From Nevskiaceae bacterium (GTDB taxonomy: Bacteria > Pseudomonadota > Gammaproteobacteria > Steroidobacterales > Steroidobacteraceae), in contig JACKOV010000005.1 of the NCBI GenBank assembly GCA_024234075.1, positions 186,001-250,000 of the forward strand: a stretch of DNA of 64,000 bases, given 5' to 3'. The notes under the pieces were generated by a model. The model saw only the letters and a list, made by a program, of their open reading frames with translations, did not search any database and had not been told where the DNA came from. Shown here piece after piece: positions 24,751 through 33,951 of the stretch; position 1 is the first letter of the stretch; each line of letters begins with the position of its first letter. Made by a program: the position numbers and the translations under genes.

Positions 24751-25214
24751 CGCCGGAGCAACAGCTCGCGCTGGTCGAACGGCACTACGCACTGAACGCC
24801 GCGGGCAATCATGCCGCAGCGCGTGAACTGCTGACCGACGACTTCCTGATCGAGATCCCGCATTACATGCCGTTCGCCGGTGCGTATCGCGGCAAGGATG
24901 CCTTCCTCGCGCTGATACCGCGCGTGCGCCAGGCGATCGCCGTGAAGCGGTTGAACTTCGTCGCAGTGACCGTCGGCGCAGGCCATGCGGTGGAGCTCGT
25001 GGAATTCACGCTCGATGGCCACGACGGGCCGCCCGTGCAGGTCGCGGAGGTGATCCGTTTCCGCGGCGACAAGATCGCCGAGATTCGGCCCTATTACCAC
25101 GACCCCGAGCCGATGATCGCGCTGGCCGCACGGCGCCGGGCAGCGGGCCTCGGCGCCGGCGATCCGCCCACCGACCTGCCGCCGGTCGAAACGGCGGGCT
25201 TGTCCGGCTCCTAG
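24747..25214 (+). CDS. SnoaL-like/NTF2-fold protein (b)
   Basis: 155 residues. The NTF2-like core is ALVERHYALNAAGNHAAARELLTDDFLIEIPHYM through VIRFRGDKIAEIRPYYHDPEPM, followed by a Pro/Gly-rich tail of about 25 residues. It is coupled to the upstream NTF2-fold gene by a 4-bp ATGA overlap, which suggests a heteromer or consecutive steps. Its TAG stop overlaps the stop of the opposing hydrolase gene in a shared CTAG (25211-25214). Function unknown beyond the fold. Confidence 0.75.
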   Translation: MTPEQQLALVERHYALNAAGNHAAARELLTDDFLIEIPHYMPFAGAYRGKDAFLALIPRVRQAIAVKRLNFVAVTVGAGHAVELVEFTLDGHDGPPVQVAEVIRFRGDKIAEIRPYYHDPEPMIALAARRRAAGLGAGDPPTDLPPVETAGLSGS

Positions 25215-26953
25215 CTCCCGAGCGGCTTCATCGGCAGCTGCAGGAACGAAGCTCGGGCGCCGCCGGTGTGGATGACGTGACGCCCGTGGTTGTCGGGCTT
25301 GACGTTCTCGATGCCTGGCATCGCGCCACCCCATTCGTGGTGGCCACTGACGACCAAGCGCAGTTGCTCGCCCGGGTACAGCGCGAGGCCGGTCGGAAAC
25401 AGGTCGATCTCGACATCGACGACCTGCCCCGGAGCGAGCTTCTCTTCGCGGTCGAAGCTGTGCGCCGGAATGGCGTCCGTCGTCAGGACCGGATCGAGAT
25501 GCCGGCGCGACACGCGCAGGCGGCCGTTGGAACCCTTGTACTTCAGGATCGCAGCGCCGTTTCGGGTGAGGGCCTGCATCTGCGGGCCATGGTTGGGAAC
25601 ATTGAACTGCTCGAGCCGCTTGCCTTCGGCGTCCAACTTCTCGAGGAACACGAACAGGTCCATGTCGTCGTGCCCCTCCGCCTCGACCCACAGCCGCAGC
25701 TTCGGATAGCCGACGAAGGCCGTGGGTGACTGTACGCGGATCGTGAACACCGCAAGATCGGACTCGGAGGTGGCGTCGTAGCTGGCGACAGCGGCCGGCG
25801 GCGAACCGAGGCAGAGTGTGCCGGTGCCGGCGTCGAGGTAGAGCCGGGTCGCGACGGCATCCTCAGGCGGGAACGCAGCAGCGGGCAGATTGACGCGATC
25901 GCCGCCCTCGAGGTCCATCAACGCATAGCGCACTCGCGGAGTCGCTTCCCAGCCGTTGTCGACCCCTTTCAGGTAGCGGTCGAAGAATCGACGCAGGTCG
26001 TCGACGTTCGGCGTCTCGTAATAGTCGGGCCACTCCATCGTATTGTGGATGCGCAGCCACTTCTCGGCCGACGCGATCCGCCGCCAGCCGCGGAAGGTTC
26101 CGGGCGTGTGGATGCTGTTCGAGTAGCTTCCGACCACGTAGGCCGGAACGTCGATGCGCTCGAACGCGGGGATCTTGGATTCCCACAACGCGTCCACCAG
26201 CGGATGCTGCTCCGCCTCCACGACGAAATCCTCTCGGAGGTTCTTGCCGGTGAGGTTGCCGCACAGCCGCTGCGGGAACGGAAAGTCCGGAATGCCGCCG
26301 CGAGCTACGAGATCGCGGTAGATGTCGCTCATGCCCTCCCACGGCGCGATGGCCGCCAGATGCGGCGGTCGTTCGGCCGCGGCGAACCACTGCGAGATCG
26401 CGAGGTAGGAGTTGCCGGTGAGTCCCACGGCGCCGTTGCACCAGTCCCGGACACCGAGCCACTCGATCAGGTCGTGATAGTCCTGTCCCTCCTTGCGGCT
26501 CCAGATGCGAATATCGCCCTCGGAGTCGAACGCGCCGCGCGGGTCCGGGTGGCAGACGGCGTAGCCCTGCGCACACCAGTAGGCGGGATCCGGACCTTCG
26601 AACTTCATGAGGCCCGACAGCGTGCTCAGGTCCATGCCGAGCAGGCCCAGCAACTCCACGTAGCGCTTGTCGTGGCCGCGGCTCTTACCGTAGGGGCTCC
26701 AGGCGACGATGACCGGCACCTTCGTCGTCGTCTTGGGACGCAGCACGTCGACGTAGATCGTCACCCCGTCCCTCAGGGTCACCGCAACGTCCTTGTCGAG
26801 GACGATCTCGATCGGAAGCGGCGCGAAGCGCGGGTGAGCGCGGAAACCGACGGGCAGGATGCGCGTGCCGGGATCGAAGCGACTGAAACAGCAGTGCTCC
26901 TGGGTCTCGTCGTAAGGAAGAGCAGGAACGAATGCTTCCAGGTCGTCGGTCAT
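25211..26953 (-). CDS. CocE/NonD-family hydrolase, short form (paralogue 3)
   Basis: A 580-residue alpha/beta hydrolase of the cocaine-esterase/X-Pro peptidase class without the extra N-terminal domain of its two neighbours. Seen: DVAVTLRDGVTIYVDVLRP, WSPYGKS, the CHPDPRGAFDSEG loop, nucleophile Ser182 in GLTGNSYLAIS, and a C-terminal jelly-roll (HEWGGAMPGIENVKPDNHGRHVIHTGG). GGGAGGA precedes the ATG at 26953. It is transcribed against the preceding run and diverges from the GntR gene, a typical regulator-target pair. The cognate ester or amide is unknown. Confidence 0.85.
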   Translation of the reverse strand: MTDDLEAFVPALPYDETQEHCCFSRFDPGTRILPVGFRAHPRFAPLPIEIVLDKDVAVTLRDGVTIYVDVLRPKTTTKVPVIVAWSPYGKSRGHDKRYVELLGLLGMDLSTLSGLMKFEGPDPAYWCAQGYAVCHPDPRGAFDSEGDIRIWSRKEGQDYHDLIEWLGVRDWCNGAVGLTGNSYLAISQWFAAAERPPHLAAIAPWEGMSDIYRDLVARGGIPDFPFPQRLCGNLTGKNLREDFVVEAEQHPLVDALWESKIPAFERIDVPAYVVGSYSNSIHTPGTFRGWRRIASAEKWLRIHNTMEWPDYYETPNVDDLRRFFDRYLKGVDNGWEATPRVRYALMDLEGGDRVNLPAAAFPPEDAVATRLYLDAGTGTLCLGSPPAAVASYDATSESDLAVFTIRVQSPTAFVGYPKLRLWVEAEGHDDMDLFVFLEKLDAEGKRLEQFNVPNHGPQMQALTRNGAAILKYKGSNGRLRVSRRHLDPVLTTDAIPAHSFDREEKLAPGQVVDVEIDLFPTGLALYPGEQLRLVVSGHHEWGGAMPGIENVKPDNHGRHVIHTGGARASFLQLPMKPLGS

Positions 26954-27096
26954 TGTTGGTCCTCCCGGTGGACCCGATACTATCAGAAAAGCAGCCCAAG
27001 TGAGTTGGTCTCTTTAGGACTGCAAGAGGATAGCGGCGCGCATGTCTTGCGCCGCCCATCGAAAGCCTTCTAAGGTTCCACAATTCGTCGTCGCAG

Positions 27097-27930
27097 GTGA
27101 GGAATCGCACTTTGTCCAACTCGTCAGCGTCGCCGCGGCCGGAGAAGCAGCTTCGTCGCCGCGTCAAGGTCGTCAACGAGATCATCGAGAGCCTGAGGCA
27201 GGACATCGTCTCCCGGCGCCTGGGCGACGGCGAGCGCCTGCCAAACGAAAAGGACCTGTCCGAGCGGTTCGGCGTCAGCCAGCCGACCGTGCGCGAAGCG
27301 ATCCGCGCGCTCGAGACGCTGGGCCTCGTCGAGGTCTTCCACGGTAGTGGCACCTTCGTGCGCAGCCAGGGCGACTACGCCCTCGCGACCGCGCTTCAGA
27401 CGCTGCTGCAGCTGGAAAACGTCGGCATCCTGGAGGTTCTCGACGTTCGCCAGGTCCTGGGCCGCCACTCCATCCAGCAGGCCGCGCTGAATGCGACCCC
27501 CGAGGAGGTCGCGGCGCTCGAGGCTTTTCTCGCGCAGTTCGAGCAAGCCGACAGGATCAGGCACGTCGACCAGATGACTGCACTGATCGTCGCGTTCCAG
27601 CGCGCCGTCTCGGCGGCGGCACATAGTCCCGTGCTCAACTCGCTCGAGTCCTTCCTTCTGAACCTCCTCAACGAGGTGCAGGTAAAGTCCCTGAAGGGGC
27701 GCACCGTCCGGTTCTGGCGGGCGCGGGCGATGGCTTTCCAGCCGCACCGCGTCGCGATCGTCGCGGGCATTCGCTCCAGAGACCCCGCCGTTGCCCTGAC
27801 GGCGATGAATCGCTATTTCGACGCCCAGCGCGCCCGCTTCGAGCGCGACGGCTCGCTGCGCTCGCTCAACCTTTCGAGTCCGAAGCTGATCACGATCGTC
27901 TCGGACATGGTGCGCGACTCGAAAGCCTGA
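27097..27930 (+). CDS. GntR-family regulator, FadR/FCD type
   Basis: 277 residues. The winged helix is at about 25-90 (IIESLRQDIVSRRLGDGERLPNEKDLSERFGVSQPTVREAIRALETLGLVEV and the wing GSGTFV). It is followed by an all-helical FCD domain, which usually binds a carboxylate, often with a metal. The start is GTG 27097 or TTG 27112. It is divergent from the short hydrolase gene at 25211-26953, with 143 bp between them. No clear TNGTNNACNA-type FadR site was found there. It probably senses a pathway acid. Confidence 0.85.
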   Translation: MRNRTLSNSSASPRPEKQLRRRVKVVNEIIESLRQDIVSRRLGDGERLPNEKDLSERFGVSQPTVREAIRALETLGLVEVFHGSGTFVRSQGDYALATALQTLLQLENVGILEVLDVRQVLGRHSIQQAALNATPEEVAALEAFLAQFEQADRIRHVDQMTALIVAFQRAVSAAAHSPVLNSLESFLLNLLNEVQVKSLKGRTVRFWRARAMAFQPHRVAIVAGIRSRDPAVALTAMNRYFDAQRARFERDGSLRSLNLSSPKLITIVSDMVRDSKA

Positions 27931-28437
27931 TCACTCGACGGGCCCGGCCCGACTCCCTCGACGGCGCTTTACCGGACCCACCTCTCTATGTCACCATGTG
28001 ACTTGTCCAGTGAGGTTCGATCTGGCTCGCGGCCAACGGGGGCGTCGCGTGGTCCGACCCTTGCTTTCGTGCGGCACTCGTCGCGCTGATGTCTTCCGGT
28101 CGCGGGCTCGTCGGGGGTCTGCGAGGTCGACCCGGGTCGCTGCGGGCGGCGCTGAGCGCCTCGGCTTTTTTCAGCAGTGGCAGATGCGGCACGCCACTGC
28201 CTTGGTCGATCGCGCCCCACCGTCGATCGATTCCGCAGGACCTTCCTCCTCGATCGCAACTCCATCCGTGCCCCGCATCCGTGATCGTTCCCGCCGGGTT
28301 CCGCTATCGTGACAGTTGACGGATATCTCAGAATGAGATACCTCTCATTCCTGGCGTGCCTGCCGGTGCGGATCCAGCCTCGAGCCGGACACGCCAAGCC
28401 CGAGGGTCAGCAGCGCGACATGCGTTTTGGGGGGAAT
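27931..28437. other. Long intergenic region upstream of the TonB receptor
   Basis: About 507 bases. The right part holds the receptor promoter/operator (28316-28350) and an untranslated leader of about 90 nt. In the left part (27931-28300) I recognise no gene. A 68-codon open frame on the minus strand (28192 to 27986) and overlapping plus-strand frames lack any recognisable family or ribosome-binding site. It could be decayed coding sequence. Confidence 0.4.
28316..28350 (+). promoter_or_regulatory. Promoter/operator block A (TonB receptor)
   Basis: TTGACG (28316-28321) acts as -35. At 17-bp spacing, TACCTC (28339-28344) is the weak -10. It is overlapped by the perfect 8-4-8 palindrome GAATGAGA-TACC-TCTCATTC (28331-28350) and by a second, smaller dyad, ATCTCA-GAA-TGAGAT (28325-28339). 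The whole 35-bp block matches block B (31655-31689) at 29 of 35 positions with identical internal spacing. A repressor bound here would cover the -10. Confidence 0.75.
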
Positions 28438-30819
28438 ATGTCGAACGAGCAAATGGCGTCCACGGTTACTGAAGTGGCTTCCAGGCGAGCCCCGGCCGGG
28501 CGCCCCATGAAGTCGATCGCGCTTGCGGTCGCCGCGGCACTCGCGGGCCAGGCCCTAGCGCAGACGGCGGCGCCGCAAGCCGCGTCCGCGACGACCGCTG
28601 CGAACGATGACAGCGGCCAGATCGCCGAGATCATCGTGACTGCCCGACGCGTCGAAGAACGCCTGCAGGACATTCCCGCCAGCGTGGCCGCGATCACCGG
28701 CGACGACCTCGCGGGCATGCAAGGGCTGTCGGACGTCCAGCGGCTGGTGTCCGGCGTGACGTTCCAGGCGGTCGGACCGGTTCCGGTGATCGGCATCCGG
28801 GGCTTCGGCAACCGCTCCCAAGCCGGCAACCCGTCGAACTCCGCAGCCGGCATCTTCCAGGACGGCGTGTTCGTGGCGTCCGCACTGTCACCGGTCATCA
28901 ACCGGACCGATACTGAACGCTTGGAGATCGCCAAAGGACCGCAGAGCACGCTGTACGGGCGTTCCTCCTTCACGGGAGCGTTCAACATCGTCACCACCGA
29001 CCCGGCTAAGACCCTCTCGGGCTACGCCGACGTGGGTTACGGTGCCAGCTCGGTCGAAAGCGAGAACCTGTGGCGGGCGCAGGGAGCGGTATCGCTGCCG
29101 CTCTCGGACACGCTGGCGATCCGCCTCTATGCGCTGAGCGAAGAACGCGACGGCTACGCCGTCGATCGCACGACCGGCATCAGGTCGGGTGGCTACGACC
29201 GCCAGGTCTTTCGGGGGAAATTGCTCTGGGAGCCGACCGATGCCATCACGGTACGCCTCTCCGGTGCTGTCATGAAGGACGACACGTCGTTCGCCTTCGT
29301 CAACGCCGGCAAGGTCCGCGCGCCCCTCGGCCAGAACATCCTGTTCCAGAACCCGGCGAGCGCCGCTTCGCGCGCGCAACTGAGCTTCTTCGACTCGGTC
29401 TGGGAGGCCAAGTACGTCGCGCCGCAACACGCGAAGATCAAGGGCGACCAAGTCACCCTCGACCTGCGGTTGCAGACCCCGCTGGGCGAGGTCGCGTCCC
29501 TCACCGACTATCAGCACGCGACCCTCGATCCGAACTTCTCGCTGGACATGACCCGTCTCAACTGGGCGGTCGGTTCCAGCCCGTACTATGAAACGCGCCG
29601 CTCTCAGGAGCTGCGACTGGCCCGGGACGAAGGGCGCCTGAGCTACCTCGCCGGTGTCTATTTCCTCGAGGCCGAAGTCGAGCAGGGCGGCGGCAAGATC
29701 TTCGATCAGGCTGCGCCTTTCGCCACCTTCGGTCCAGGATCGCTGCAGTTCGACATCGCGCGGGTCAACGCGAACTACCAGCCCGCCTATACCAAGACGA
29801 AGGCGTATGCCGGTTTCGGCCAGGTGGGCTACGACATCACCGACGAGCTCAATCTGACAGTCGGCCTGCGCTACGGCGTCGACAAGATCTCCGGCACGGC
29901 CGGGGTCGCGATCCGCAACGTCGCCGGGATCGTGATTCCCACCGCGCCCATCACCTTCCGCAGCGGTGAATTCAAGGCGACCACCGGCAGCGCGATCCTC
30001 AGCTACGAGCTTGCGCCCGACATGAAAGTCTACGGCAGCTTCGCGCGCGGCAACTCGCCGGGTGGTCTGAACACTGGCGCCGCGGCTCTCGTCAACTTTG
30101 GTCCGCAAAACGTCAACGCGTACGAGCTCGGGCTGAAGTCGCTGCTGCTCGATCGACGGCTGCAATTGAACCTCGCGGCCTTCGAGAATCGCTACGAGGA
30201 CATCCAGCTGACCCAGAACCTCGTCATCAGCGGGGCGCTGTCGCCGCTGGTCACCAACGCCGCCAAGGCCCGCGGCCGCGGCGTCGACGTCGATGCAATC
30301 GCCGTGCTCTCCCCGAGCCTCCGCCTCGGCTTGCAGTACACCTACGTCGAGTCGGAAATCACCTCGTACACCGTGCCGCCGCCGCCCGCGCCGCAGGTCA
30401 ACCTCGAGGGCGTGCCCCTGGTGCGCTCGCCGAAGCATTCCCTGAATGCGTCGATCACGTACTCGCACGACATCGGGCCGGGCAGGTTCGAAGTATCCGT
30501 CGAGGAGAACTACACCTCGAGCTACACCAACGATTATCTCGGCGTGCCGGCGGGAACCGCGTATCCCGGCATTCCCGGCGTGGTGGCCGCGGGCGTGACC
30601 ACCGCCCAGGTGCTGGGACTGTTCCCGGTCAAGAGCTATGCGCTGACCAACCTCTCGGCCAGCTACGCCTGGAACGACTGGGAGGTCAGTGGCTCGGTGC
30701 GCAACCTGACCAACAAGCAGTACATCCCCGCGGTCCTTGCGTTCGACTTGATCACCGTGCCTTTGGAGACGGCGGGCCGGCCCCGCACCTACGAAGTCGG
30801 CCTGCGGTACAAATTCTGA
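28438..30819 (+). CDS. TonB-dependent outer-membrane receptor of the island
   Basis: A 793-residue receptor for energy-coupled import of the cluster's substrate across the outer membrane. There is a signal peptide (about residues 20-42, ending AGQALAQ), then a TonB box region (IAEIIVTARRVEERLQDIPAS) and the plug domain with IRGFGNRS and LEIAKGPQSTLYGRSSFTGAFNIVT. A 22-strand barrel follows, ending YEVGLRYKF with the terminal Phe needed for assembly. ATG 28438 follows a G-rich ribosome-binding site (GGGGGG). It has its own promoter with the shared operator block. The family resembles receptors used for aromatic or polyketide-like compounds rather than classical siderophore receptors, but the ligand is inferred only from context. 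Confidence 0.9.
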   Translation: MSNEQMASTVTEVASRRAPAGRPMKSIALAVAAALAGQALAQTAAPQAASATTAANDDSGQIAEIIVTARRVEERLQDIPASVAAITGDDLAGMQGLSDVQRLVSGVTFQAVGPVPVIGIRGFGNRSQAGNPSNSAAGIFQDGVFVASALSPVINRTDTERLEIAKGPQSTLYGRSSFTGAFNIVTTDPAKTLSGYADVGYGASSVESENLWRAQGAVSLPLSDTLAIRLYALSEERDGYAVDRTTGIRSGGYDRQVFRGKLLWEPTDAITVRLSGAVMKDDTSFAFVNAGKVRAPLGQNILFQNPASAASRAQLSFFDSVWEAKYVAPQHAKIKGDQVTLDLRLQTPLGEVASLTDYQHATLDPNFSLDMTRLNWAVGSSPYYETRRSQELRLARDEGRLSYLAGVYFLEAEVEQGGGKIFDQAAPFATFGPGSLQFDIARVNANYQPAYTKTKAYAGFGQVGYDITDELNLTVGLRYGVDKISGTAGVAIRNVAGIVIPTAPITFRSGEFKATTGSAILSYELAPDMKVYGSFARGNSPGGLNTGAAALVNFGPQNVNAYELGLKSLLLDRRLQLNLAAFENRYEDIQLTQNLVISGALSPLVTNAAKARGRGVDVDAIAVLSPSLRLGLQYTYVESEITSYTVPPPPAPQVNLEGVPLVRSPKHSLNASITYSHDIGPGRFEVSVEENYTSSYTNDYLGVPAGTAYPGIPGVVAAGVTTAQVLGLFPVKSYALTNLSASYAWNDWEVSGSVRNLTNKQYIPAVLAFDLITVPLETAGRPRTYEVGLRYKF

Positions 30820-30868
30820 GGCGAGGCAGGTCTGGACGCGTCGTGCGGCGCTGCTGAAATGGCCGGCA

Positions 30869-30901
30869 CCGGCCCGGTCGGAGCAATCCGGACCGGGCCG
30901 G
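30869..30901. terminator. Hairpin terminator between convergent TonB receptor and TetR genes
   Basis: An 11-bp perfect stem (30869-30879 with 30891-30901) around an 11-nt loop, in which GGA and TCC can extend the pairing. It lies 50 bp after the receptor stop and 15 bp before the TetR stop. Without a T-tract on either side it is a bidirectional hairpin of the same type as that at 1901-1933. Confidence 0.65.
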
Positions 30902-30915
30902 GTCCTGCGTCGAAG

Positions 30916-31569
30916 TCAGCCGTTGCGACGCTCCGCGAGCTTGTTGGTCGCCACTCGCACCCGATGCGCCTCCGCAGCGCTCATGCCGAGAATCCGCAGG
31001 TGATACTCGGCCGCGCGTGCGCCGACCCCGGCGCCGGCGCCGTCGAGGCGCGAACTGATCCCCGCGCGCAGGATCGCCAGAAGCGTATCGATCACGAACT
31101 CGTCGACGGGCTCCGTGAAACGCCCCTGTTCGACGCCCAGGGCAACGTCCATCCGCATATAGCGCGTGACGTCCTCCTTGATCGCCGCATACTCGGAAAA
31201 CGCCCACATGAGCAACCGGCCCCACTTCGGCTCGGCCGCGGCGATGGCGATGAATTGCTGCGTGCCGAACGCGACGCGCGCGGCGCCGTCCTCGAGCGAG
31301 AGACGGACACTGTTCATCTCGTTGTGCATCGCCAGGGTCACTGCCTGGCATACCGCCGCGACGATCTCGGACTTGTCGCGAAAGTAGAGGTAGAACGTGC
31401 CATTGGCGAGCTCGGCCTCCGCGGCGATCTCGCTCACGGAAGTGCCGTTGATGCCGCTCTCCGCCATCAGCCGCAGCGCCGCCTCGGTCAATCGTGCGCG
31501 AGTGCGAGCGCGCTTGGACACGCGCGGCGATCGGGATGCCTTCACTCGTTTCATCGGTCGAGTCTTCAT
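30916..31569 (-). CDS. TetR-family regulator, probable binder of operator blocks A and B
   Basis: 217 residues. The helix-turn-helix is at about 22-68 (RARLTEAALRLMAESGINGTSVSEIAAEAELANGTFYLYFRDKSEIV), followed by a helical ligand domain. Basic residues crowd the first 25 positions. It is divergent from the SnoaL/hydroxylase run and convergent with the TonB receptor gene. Both of those carry the same 35-bp promoter/operator block, so this protein is the best candidate repressor of both. Block B lies between its own start and the divergent gene, so autoregulation is likely. Confidence 0.85.
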   Translation of the reverse strand: MKTRPMKRVKASRSPRVSKRARTRARLTEAALRLMAESGINGTSVSEIAAEAELANGTFYLYFRDKSEIVAAVCQAVTLAMHNEMNSVRLSLEDGAARVAFGTQQFIAIAAAEPKWGRLLMWAFSEYAAIKEDVTRYMRMDVALGVEQGRFTEPVDEFVIDTLLAILRAGISSRLDGAGAGVGARAAEYHLRILGMSAAEAHRVRVATNKLAERRNG

Positions 31570-31654
31570 GTGTCGGTTCTGCGCGATCGGCGCGGCGGGT
31601 ATGGAAGAGTTCCGTGCGGCGTCGCGGCGACATGATATCAGGCCGGCAGGAATA

Positions 31655-31689
31655 TTGACGGAACTCTCATAATGAGGTATCTCTCATTA
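31655..31689 (+). promoter_or_regulatory. Promoter/operator block B (SnoaL/hydroxylase operon)
   Basis: TTGACG (31655-31660) is the -35 and TATCTC (31678-31683) the -10 at 17-bp spacing. The palindrome TAATGAG-GTATCT-CTCATTA (31670-31689) overlaps the -10. The half-sites AATGAG/CTCATT and the surrounding bases match block A (28316-28350) at 29 of 35 positions. It ends 20 bp before the ATG at 31710 and lies in the divergent region shared with the TetR gene. Confidence 0.75.
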
Positions 31690-31709
31690 CCTGAGCAGGG
31701 GAGTGGAAC

Positions 31710-32249
31710 ATGGCTGAACTGGACAAGCTCGAGATCCTCAACGTCCTGAATCTCTACGGCTTCGCGCTCGACGCTCGTGCATGGGATCTGTTCGACCTGA
31801 TCTTCACCGAGGACGTCGAAGCGGTGTTCGGTCCGGCCGGTGCCGGCTGGCGCGGCCTGGAAGAGTTCAAGCGCTCGTTCGAGATGTTCCACGACACCCT
31901 GGACAGTCATCAGCACACGATGATGGGTCACGTGATCCACGTCGACGGCGATGCGGCAAACGCCTTCAGCTACGGCAACTGGCTGCTGGTGCGCGAAGCG
32001 GCAGAAGGCGGCCCACAATGGCTCGGTACCGGCTGGTACGACGACCTGCTCGTGCGCACTCCCGATGGCTGGCGCATCAGGCGGCGCGTCTGCCGGCTGC
32101 AGGCGTGGACCGGGAATCCGTACGTGCCCGAACCCAAGCGCGAGCATCAACCCGACATGAAGACGAACGTGCTGAGCCAGCACTGCGCCGCAGGGAAGAT
32201 CGAGTTCCTGAAGGCGATCACTGCGTCGAAGGCAAAGCGCTGGTCGTGA
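31710..32249 (+). CDS. SnoaL-like/NTF2-fold protein (c)
   Basis: 179 residues with the opening DKLEILNVLNLYGFALDARAWDLFDLIFTEDVEAVFGPAG and the core strands GHVIHVDGDAANAFSYGNWLLV and WRIRRRVCRLQAW. It is the same NTF2-like class as the protein at 24208-24750. GGGGAGTGG precedes ATG 31710. It is the first gene after operator block B and is followed 72 bp later by the FAD hydroxylase gene. Isomerase, dehydratase or cyclase action on a pathway intermediate is possible; no catalytic residues can be named with confidence. Confidence 0.75.
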   Translation: MAELDKLEILNVLNLYGFALDARAWDLFDLIFTEDVEAVFGPAGAGWRGLEEFKRSFEMFHDTLDSHQHTMMGHVIHVDGDAANAFSYGNWLLVREAAEGGPQWLGTGWYDDLLVRTPDGWRIRRRVCRLQAWTGNPYVPEPKREHQPDMKTNVLSQHCAAGKIEFLKAITASKAKRWS

Positions 32250-32321
32250 GATCCGGAGCAGGGGCGCGTCGCGGTCCTCGCGACGCCCATGGGTTGCGTC
32301 AGTGAGCAAGGCGAGAAGCAG

Positions 32322-33902
32322 ATGAAAGACGTCGCCATCGTCGGCGCCGGCCCCGTCGGGATCTTCGCGGCGCTGCTGCTGCAGCAGCGCGGGCTCAGCG
32401 TCGATCTCTACGAGCGATGGCCGACCTTCTATCCGCTGCCACGTGCCTGCGGTGTCGATCATGAGATCATCCGTCAGCTCCAGGGCGCCGGCCTGATCCA
32501 GGAGCTCGAGCCGCTGCTCGATCCGGTGATCGGGCCCGACAAGACCTATGAATTCCTCGACAGCAAGTTCGAGACGCTGCTGAAGATCGACTGGAACCGC
32601 GCCGGCGCCTCCGGCTGGGCGCAGATGAACATGTTCTACCAGCCTGCCTTCGAGCAGTTGCTGCTGAACAAGCTCCAGTCCTCGCCGAATGTGCGGATCC
32701 ATCATGGACGAGAGCTGGTCGGGCTCGAGCTGCGTCGGGATCGCGTGTCGCTGGAATTCGCCGAGACCACCCATCCCACGATCCGGCACCATGCAGAAGC
32801 GCGGTACATGATCGGAGCCGATGGCGCGCGCAGCAGGGTGCGCGATTTGCTGGCCATCAAGCACATCGACCTGGGCTTTGGCTACGACTGGCTGGTGGTC
32901 GATGTACTGCCCCATGAGGAGCGGCTGTGGAAGCCCTACGTGATCCAGTATCTGAATCCCGAGCGGCCGACCACGCTCGTCGGCAGCGGTCCGGGTCGCC
33001 GGCGCTGGGAGTTCATGCGCCTGCCGGGCGAAACGGTCGTGGAGCTCAACACCGCCGAGACCGCGTGGAAACTGCTGGCGCCCTGGAAGATCGCTCCGCA
33101 CAACGCCACGCTGGAACGTCACGCCGTCTACACCTTCCGGGGATCGTGGGCCGACCAGTGGAAGAAGGGTCGGGTCTTCCTGGCCGGTGACGCCGCGCAT
33201 CTCATGCCGCCGTTCCTCGGTCAGGGGCTTTGCGCAGGGATGCGCGATGCCCTGGCGCTGAGCTGGCGCCTCGCGGCGGTGGTCGGCGAGGGCGCTCCAG
33301 AAGAGCTGCTGGAGTCCTACGGGCCGGAGCGCCGGGAGCACGTGGTCGAGATCATCCGCCAAGCCGTCGAGCTCGGGCGACTGATCTGCATGCTGGACCC
33401 TGCCGAAGTGGCCGCGCGCGACGCCCGGATGAAGGCAGCGATGAAAGATCCCGCGCTCGGTCTGAAGCCGCCGCCGGAACCGCGCCTCGGCTACGCAGGC
33501 GCCTACCGGATCGACGACCGCAATTCAGGCTACCTGTCGGTCCAGGGGCGGGTACGCTTCGAGGGGCGAGAAGGCCTGTTCGACGATGTCGTCGGCAAGG
33601 GCTGGCAACTGCTGTTGCGCAGCACGAGCGGTCCCGTCGTGCTTGCTTCCGAGGCTCGAGAAACGCTGCGGAGGATGGGAGCCGTGACTGCGGACTTCGG
33701 TCCCGGCGGAGACATCACGGATCTCGACGGGATCTATGGAGCCTGGTTCGATCGGCTCGGGGTGGAGGCAGTGCTGGTACGGCCCGATTTCTACGTCTTC
33801 GGCACCGCGCCGCGGTCGGGCGTCGACGCCCTGGTGAGATCGGCGGGAGCGCTCTGGGAAACGCCGGCCAGCATGAGCGCACGTACTGCGAGAGTCGGCT
33901 GA
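32322..33902 (+). CDS. MhpA-like FAD-dependent aromatic hydroxylase
   Basis: Class A flavoprotein monooxygenase of 526 residues. Dinucleotide fold VAIVGAGPVGIFAALLLQQRG at the N-terminus, the DG fingerprint (MIGADGARSRVRDLL) and the second FAD motif (VFLAGDAAHLMPPFLGQGLCAGMRDA). A thioredoxin-like C-terminal domain follows, as in MhpA and related phenol hydroxylases. It would hydroxylate a phenolic substrate using NAD(P)H. ATG 32322 places the Rossmann motif at the N-terminus with GAGAAG upstream; ATG 32289 would add 11 residues. It is probably co-transcribed with the preceding NTF2-fold gene from promoter block B. Confidence 0.85.
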   Translation: MKDVAIVGAGPVGIFAALLLQQRGLSVDLYERWPTFYPLPRACGVDHEIIRQLQGAGLIQELEPLLDPVIGPDKTYEFLDSKFETLLKIDWNRAGASGWAQMNMFYQPAFEQLLLNKLQSSPNVRIHHGRELVGLELRRDRVSLEFAETTHPTIRHHAEARYMIGADGARSRVRDLLAIKHIDLGFGYDWLVVDVLPHEERLWKPYVIQYLNPERPTTLVGSGPGRRRWEFMRLPGETVVELNTAETAWKLLAPWKIAPHNATLERHAVYTFRGSWADQWKKGRVFLAGDAAHLMPPFLGQGLCAGMRDALALSWRLAAVVGEGAPEELLESYGPERREHVVEIIRQAVELGRLICMLDPAEVAARDARMKAAMKDPALGLKPPPEPRLGYAGAYRIDDRNSGYLSVQGRVRFEGREGLFDDVVGKGWQLLLRSTSGPVVLASEARETLRRMGAVTADFGPGGDITDLDGIYGAWFDRLGVEAVLVRPDFYVFGTAPRSGVDALVRSAGALWETPASMSARTARVG

Positions 33903-33951
33903 GAACGCGGAGACGAGTGTCCGCCGACAGACTCGTGCCGGAGTGACGCAA

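Noticed and set aside
26958..26974. GGTCC-N7-GGACC dyad before the short hydrolase as a GntR operator
   Set aside because: It coincides with the hydrolase ribosome-binding site and does not resemble a FadR-type site.
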